NCBI GenBank assembly: GCA_015661855.1 | Contig: DQVH01000160.1 | Span: 1 to 6,985, forward strand | DNA length: 6,985 nucleotides | Direction of reading: 5' to 3' | Source of the DNA: Desulfurococcales archaeon | GTDB lineage: Archaea; Thermoproteota; Thermoprotei_A; CAZTBM01; SZUA-1508 | In this document: piece after piece, positions 6,487 through 6,985 of the stretch | Layout: each line of letters begins with the position of its first letter | Numbering within the stretch: the stretch's first letter is position 1 | Made by a program: the position numbers and the translations under genes | The notes under the pieces: generated by a model | The model's input: the letters and a program-made list of their open reading frames with translations, nothing else | Told to the model about the DNA's origin: nothing | The model's database searches: none

Positions 6487-6909
6487 CTATGGTTGTTGCT
6501 TATAGCCTATTCTCCTTAGGAACTCTCTTCTCTCCTTAATCTTTCTCTCATCCTCTATTCCTACAGGTTTATATCCATCAACTACACCTACTAATGCTCT
6601 ACCCTGATCTGTCTCAGCTACTATAACTTGTACAGGGTTTGCTGTAGCAGCGTAGATTGTACATACCTCTTGAACCTGTTTTAGTGTATTTAGTACGTTT
6701 ATTGGCCAAGCACCCTTAATGTATATTACGAATACGTGTCCTGCACCAATCTTTAGTGCTGATTCTGCTGCTAACTTTCTAAGTTCCTCATCGTTTCCAT
6801 CATGTCTTACAAGTCTATCACCACTTGCTTCACAAAATCCTATACCAAACTTTACTCCAGGAACACTCGTAATAAGTGCTTCATATAGGTCTTCAACAGT
6901 CTTTATGAA
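6487..6909 (-). CDS. adenosine-specific kinase family protein (PF04008), 5' end missing
   Basis: The last 140 residues of a member of the archaeal adenosine-specific kinase family, a cytoplasmic protein known to bind adenosine/AMP and to carry a stable phosphohistidine; its cellular role is unsettled. Matches run from the first residues: [73 protein letters not shown] and [10 protein letters not shown]. The His in IGAGHVF is a candidate for the modified residue (inference). No Met, GTG or TTG start is available. The usual 20-30 N-terminal residues before FIKTVED are absent because at about position 6909 the sequence turns back into an inverted copy of the gene. The frame stays open into that copy but encodes unrelated residues (for example SNTRNKC). 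The gene is therefore cut by the palindrome, probably artefactually. It sits 29 bases upstream of the membrane-protein gene. Confidence 0.88.
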   Translation of the reverse strand, partial: FIKTVEDLYEALITSVPGVKFGIGFCEASGDRLVRHDGNDEELRKLAAESALKIGAGHVFVIYIKGAWPINVLNTLKQVQEVCTIYAATANPVQVIVAETDQGRALVGVVDGYKPVGIEDERKIKERREFLRRIGYKQQP

Positions 6910-6985
6910 GCACTTGTTACGAGTGTTACTGGAGTAAAGTTTGGTATAGGATTTTGTGAAGCAAGTGGTGATAGACTTGTAAGAC
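6804..6985. repeat. imperfect inverted repeat with 85-base arms at the window edge
   Basis: Bases 6804-6888 and the reverse complement of 6901-6985 are the same except at three positions (6861 G/T, 6873 T/C, 6886 T/A), with a 12-base spacer (6889-6900) between them. Both arms are coding in the adenosine-specific kinase frame, facing away from each other. The right arm runs to the last base of the window, so its full length is unknown. A palindrome of this size within a housekeeping-type gene and ending at a sequence edge is typical of a fold-back misjoin. Confidence 0.95.
6901..6985 (+). other. second, diverged fragment of the adenosine-specific kinase gene
   Basis: The plus strand encodes [15 protein letters not shown] and then [13 protein letters not shown], the same segment as the minus-strand gene but with Val for Ile and Thr for Pro, plus one silent change (CTT for CTA). 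No start codon in this frame lies upstream; an in-frame TAG at 6886-6888 precedes it. It therefore begins inside the gene and runs off the window. The coding-like differences suggest a second allele or strain rather than the same molecule copied back on itself. Confidence 0.6.

Noticed and set aside
6719..6937. Plus-strand 72-codon frame (starts [12 protein letters not shown]).
   Set aside because: It is antisense to the adenosine-specific kinase gene, which has clear family motifs, and it runs through the palindrome.
6804..6985. The inverted repeat read as a terminator hairpin, transposon end or invertible switch.
   Set aside because: Both arms are coding sequence of the same gene, there is no recombinase or transposase nearby, and the repeat ends at the window edge, so a misjoin or duplication fits better.

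Overview
The window looks like AT-rich DNA from a thermophilic crenarchaeon (Thermoproteota). The evidence is an archaeal-type pyruvate kinase, a DUF2192-like protein (a family I know from Crenarchaeota), an archaeal B12-domain radical SAM enzyme and a PF04008 adenosine-specific kinase. Several genes also have a TATA-like box about 25-30 bases before the start codon, which suggests leaderless transcripts. A Desulfurococcales/Ignisphaera-like source is a guess. I see no rRNA, tRNA, CRISPR array or insertion sequence.

Layout. Bases 1-123 hold the tail of a plus-strand gene that ends nose-to-nose with a minus-strand DUF2192-like gene (120-920), the two stop codons overlapping. A small basic ORF with a GTG start (971-1213) lies upstream of it. 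Pyruvate kinase (1393-2766, minus) is next, with a clear promoter. The 296-base gap 2767-3062 contains that promoter, a T-run that may end the upstream transcript, and a 62-codon membrane-protein-like frame with no normal start codon. A minus-strand pair follows: a 108-residue alpha/beta protein (4594-4920) overlapping by 8 bases a 512-residue radical SAM enzyme (3063-4601). A divergent promoter region (4921-5105) separates them from a plus-strand pair: a 50-residue zinc-ribbon protein (5106-5258) and a class II aldolase-fold protein (5269-5883) that has lost two of its three zinc-binding histidines. A two-helix membrane protein (5852-6457, minus) overlaps the aldolase gene tail to tail by 32 bases. 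It lies just downstream of an adenosine-specific kinase gene (6487-6909, minus) whose 5' end is broken.

The right edge is abnormal. Bases 6804-6888 recur in inverted orientation at 6901-6985 with three mismatches, so a second, slightly diverged piece of the kinase gene faces the first. The likeliest cause is a fold-back misjoin between strain variants at a contig end, but a real inverted duplication is not excluded.

Most genes here are ordinary. The points most worth following are the radical SAM pair with its possible membrane partner, and the aldolase-fold protein with altered metal site and zinc-ribbon neighbour. The evidence does not establish a new multi-gene system.
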